64,000 nt of DNA from JABMOV01 sp964344305. GTDB lineage: Bacteria > Fidelibacterota > Marinisomatia > Marinisomatales > JABMOV01. The first letter of the stretch is position 1. Every line of letters starts with the position of its first letter. Positions 62,729-64,000 of this stretch are shown piece by piece. Made by a program: the position numbers and the translations under genes. Location of the stretch: assembly GCA_964344305.1 (NCBI GenBank), contig CAYFMT010000001.1, positions 169,761-233,760 of the forward strand, given 5' to 3'. The notes beneath the pieces were generated by a model. That model was given only the letters and a program-made list of their open reading frames with translations. It was not told the DNA's origin and did not search any database.

Positions 62729-62746
62729 CCAGTAAAGACCAGTAAA
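62729..62746. promoter_or_regulatory. Tandem direct repeat upstream of the TonB receptor gene
   Basis: Two CCAGTAAA copies exactly 10 bases apart (62729-62736 and 62739-62746), that is, on one face of the helix. They lie about 120-135 bases before the receptor start, in the 215-base gap 62612-62826. Could be a regulator-binding site; no further copy is obvious nearby. Confidence 0.35.
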
Positions 62747-62826
62747 ATTCGCCACATATTGATAGTGTCGCAAGGGAAAACCCGGCACCAATGTTAGATG
62801 TTTATGAGTTTAGGATGGGTGCAGTT

Positions 62827-63501
62827 TCACATTAGAGTTACTGGTGCAATGCAGGACTCGTCATTGTTTTTAGGCGAGTTCACGTAAGATGATACAGGAT
62901 GATGCTTCAGGGTGGATTCAAATGGAGTCAATAATGGAAGAACAGATGTTGCAGTATTTGTTTTCCAATCCAACCATGATTGAACAAGGTGACGGCCCAG
63001 AATCACAGGCATTCTATTATGAATATATGATATTTCTGATTGCGGGGTTGTGGTAATGACTGTGTAGGACAGGATCAGTTTTCCATCAGGATTTCTCCAC
63101 CTGTCCCACAACCCGGCCATGGGTAATAATTTTCCATCGGGATGACTGATGTAATATGCCTGTCGCTTGTCATCCGTCCGTTTCCATTCGTAGTAACCAT
63201 CTGCCAGCACGATACAACGGTTACGATGAACGAGGTTTTTAAAGGAAGGTTTCTCCAAAAGTGTTTCAGACCTGGCATTAATCATTCGCGCTGCCATGGA
63301 TTCATCCCGGGCCCAGTTTGGAATCAATCCCCATCGCATAGGGGTGACAATACGTTTCCCATTGTACACAAGAATGGGTGACACCTGTGTCGGCGCCACA
63401 TTATAGCTGGGAAAATAGTTGTCTGGGTCCTGCCATTCATCGATGGATAATTCTTCAATGATGGAGAGCATGTCCCGGGTGATTGTTTTACGGCCACACA
63501 T
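62827..63501 (-). CDS. SRAP/YedK-type abasic-site protein (HMCES homologue)
   Basis: A 224-residue protein that crosslinks to abasic sites in single-stranded DNA through Cys2. It has the family start MCGRKTITRD, the block PMRWGLIPNWARDE, NARSETLLEKPSF, and the active-site Glu in DGYYEWKR, with HNRMPVIL supplying the conserved His. Found in many bacteria near SOS and mobile genes. It lies between the TonB receptor and an S23-type gene on the minus strand. Confidence 0.9.
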   Translation of the reverse strand: MCGRKTITRDMLSIIEELSIDEWQDPDNYFPSYNVAPTQVSPILVYNGKRIVTPMRWGLIPNWARDESMAARMINARSETLLEKPSFKNLVHRNRCIVLADGYYEWKRTDDKRQAYYISHPDGKLLPMAGLWDRWRNPDGKLILSYTVITTTPQSEISYIHNRMPVILGRHLVQSWLDWKTNTATSVLPLLTPFESTLKHHPVSSYVNSPKNNDESCIAPVTLM

Positions 63502-63511
63502 GGTCAGGGTT

Positions 63512-63553
63512 CAGTTGACAGTACTCAGTTAACAGTTTTCAGGTGTCAGTTTA
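63512..63553. repeat. Three tandem 14-base repeats
   Basis: Units start at 63512, 63526 and 63540: CAGTTGACAGTACT, CAGTTAACAGTTTT and CAGGTGTCAGTTTA. The first two share CAGTTnACAGT; the third diverges by two bases in that core. They lie in the gap after the SRAP gene and overlap the 3' end of the S23-type gene (stop at 63529-63531), so its last residues are encoded by the repeat. Confidence 0.6.
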
Positions 63554-63903
63554 TGGGGAAATAGATCTGCGAATCCATTGAGCATTTTACCAACTTCGGT
63601 ACACTGATTCAATAAGGGTCTGGTACTTTCTTTTGACACATATCCCAATCTTTGAGCTATTTCAAGGTGGGTTTCAAGTTCTGCTAATGAACCATAACTT
63701 ACAGAAAGATGATACAGAAACTCCTTTCGATACTGTCGGGCACTACCTTCGGCGATGTTAGCCGGGATGGATACAACTGCTCGTTGTACCTGACTTATTA
63801 ACCCAAATCGTTCATGCTTTGGAAGTTGCTTACATAAATCATAGCAGTTTATGACAAGACGTATTCCTTCTTGCCACACTTTCAATTCCTTATATCGACT
63901 CAT
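63529..63903 (-). CDS. Four-helix bundle protein, S23/IVS family
   Basis: A 124-residue all-helical protein from the ATG at 63903 (SRYKELKVWQEGIRLV). The segments CKQLPKHERFGLISQVQRA, VSIPANIAEGSARQY and LGSLAELETHLEIA-like YGSLAELETHLEIA match the four-helix bundle family first noticed in intervening sequences of 23S rRNA genes. It has no rRNA gene nearby. Related proteins include Avd of diversity-generating retroelements, but no reverse transcriptase is in the window. Flanked by direct repeats on both sides. Confidence 0.85.
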   Translation of the reverse strand: MSRYKELKVWQEGIRLVINCYDLCKQLPKHERFGLISQVQRAVVSIPANIAEGSARQYRKEFLYHLSVSYGSLAELETHLEIAQRLGYVSKESTRPLLNQCTEVGKMLNGFADLFPHKLTPENC

Positions 63904-63967
63904 AATTATCCTTTTACAATTCAATTTCAACGTTAAAATATACATTGTGGTACGGTTTCAAGACATG

Positions 63968-64000
63968 GGTAACACAGGAATGTCAATACAAAGGTAACAC
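63968..64000. repeat. Direct repeat at window end, possible IS481-type element edge
   Basis: GGTAACAC occurs at 63968-63975 and 63993-64000, 25 bases apart. On the minus strand this reads GTGTTACC ... GTGTTACCCATGTCTTG, which resembles the terminal sequence of IS481-group elements. No transposase is in the window, so the element, if real, lies beyond 64000. Confidence 0.35.

Noticed and set aside
63529..63903. S23-type protein as the Avd component of a diversity-generating retroelement
   Set aside because: No reverse transcriptase, template repeat or variable protein is visible in the window.

Overview
The window looks like a chromosomal segment of a Gram-negative (diderm) bacterium of the Fibrobacteres-Chlorobi-Bacteroidetes (FCB) superphylum, possibly a Marinimicrobia-like lineage. 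Supporting signs are the fused LpxC-FabZ enzyme, a lipid A/BamA gene cluster, a SusC/RagA-style TonB-dependent receptor with a carboxypeptidase-D-like N-terminal domain, a PorV/PorQ-type barrel, a secreted protein ending in a type IX-like YPNPFN sorting domain, and a small GSII-type glutamine synthetase. There are no rRNA or tRNA genes, CRISPR arrays or intact mobile elements. The phylum-level call is an inference from gene content.

Layout. 1-1328: 5' part of a secreted FG-GAP/Ig-like protein on the minus strand. 1329-1773: spacer holding a GC-rich hairpin and, just before trpR, a TrpR-type operator. 1774-8480: one tight operon, trpR-trpE-trpG-trpDC(fused)-trpF-trpB-trpA, the whole tryptophan pathway plus its own repressor. 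8548-20027: envelope genes (outer-membrane proteins, S41 processing protease, ExbB-ExbD-ExbD-TonB plus a second TonB) with priA embedded, ending in a PorV/PorQ-like barrel and an M1-peptidase-like protein whose zinc site is broken. 20157-25409: Lrp-type regulator and glutamine synthetase, secreted lipase, S9 peptidase, ferritin-like protein. 25487-31949: MarR regulator, MutY, PlsC, an SDR/acidic protein and a SPOR protein joined by an A9 tract, DJ-1/PfpI, HAD phosphatase, small membrane protein. 31936-34664 (minus): FGGY sugar kinase and MFS exporter. 34878-37109: ferredoxin, Mrp ATPase, membrane protein.

37311-47256: a long envelope-biogenesis operon, uppS-bamA-ompH-lpxD-lpxC/fabZ-lpxA-omp-dxr-rseP, coupling undecaprenyl and isoprenoid precursors, lipid A synthesis and outer-membrane protein assembly. 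lpxA has no ATG, GTG or TTG start and seems to begin at AUU. 47259-49392 (minus): DUF3108 protein, TsaC and an LpxL-type acyltransferase. 49641-52615: NfeD-type protease, flotillin FloA and a small anchored acidic protein. 52729-59669: a sorted DUF1566 protein, a methyltransferase-like protein with degenerate catalytic motifs, YqeY, CvpA, DnaG and two surface or periplasmic proteins. 59755-59787: bidirectional terminator. 59810-63903 (minus): TonB-dependent receptor, SRAP/YedK and a four-helix-bundle S23-type protein in repeat-rich DNA.

The observations most worth a second look are the A9 slippage site that could join the SDR/acidic protein to a membrane-SPOR module, the AUU start of lpxA, the broken-motif M1 and methyltransferase homologues, the TrpR operator with the TrpD-TrpC fusion, and the repeated TTGTAnnnTACAA site around marR and mutY. 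No clearly new defence or mobile system was found.
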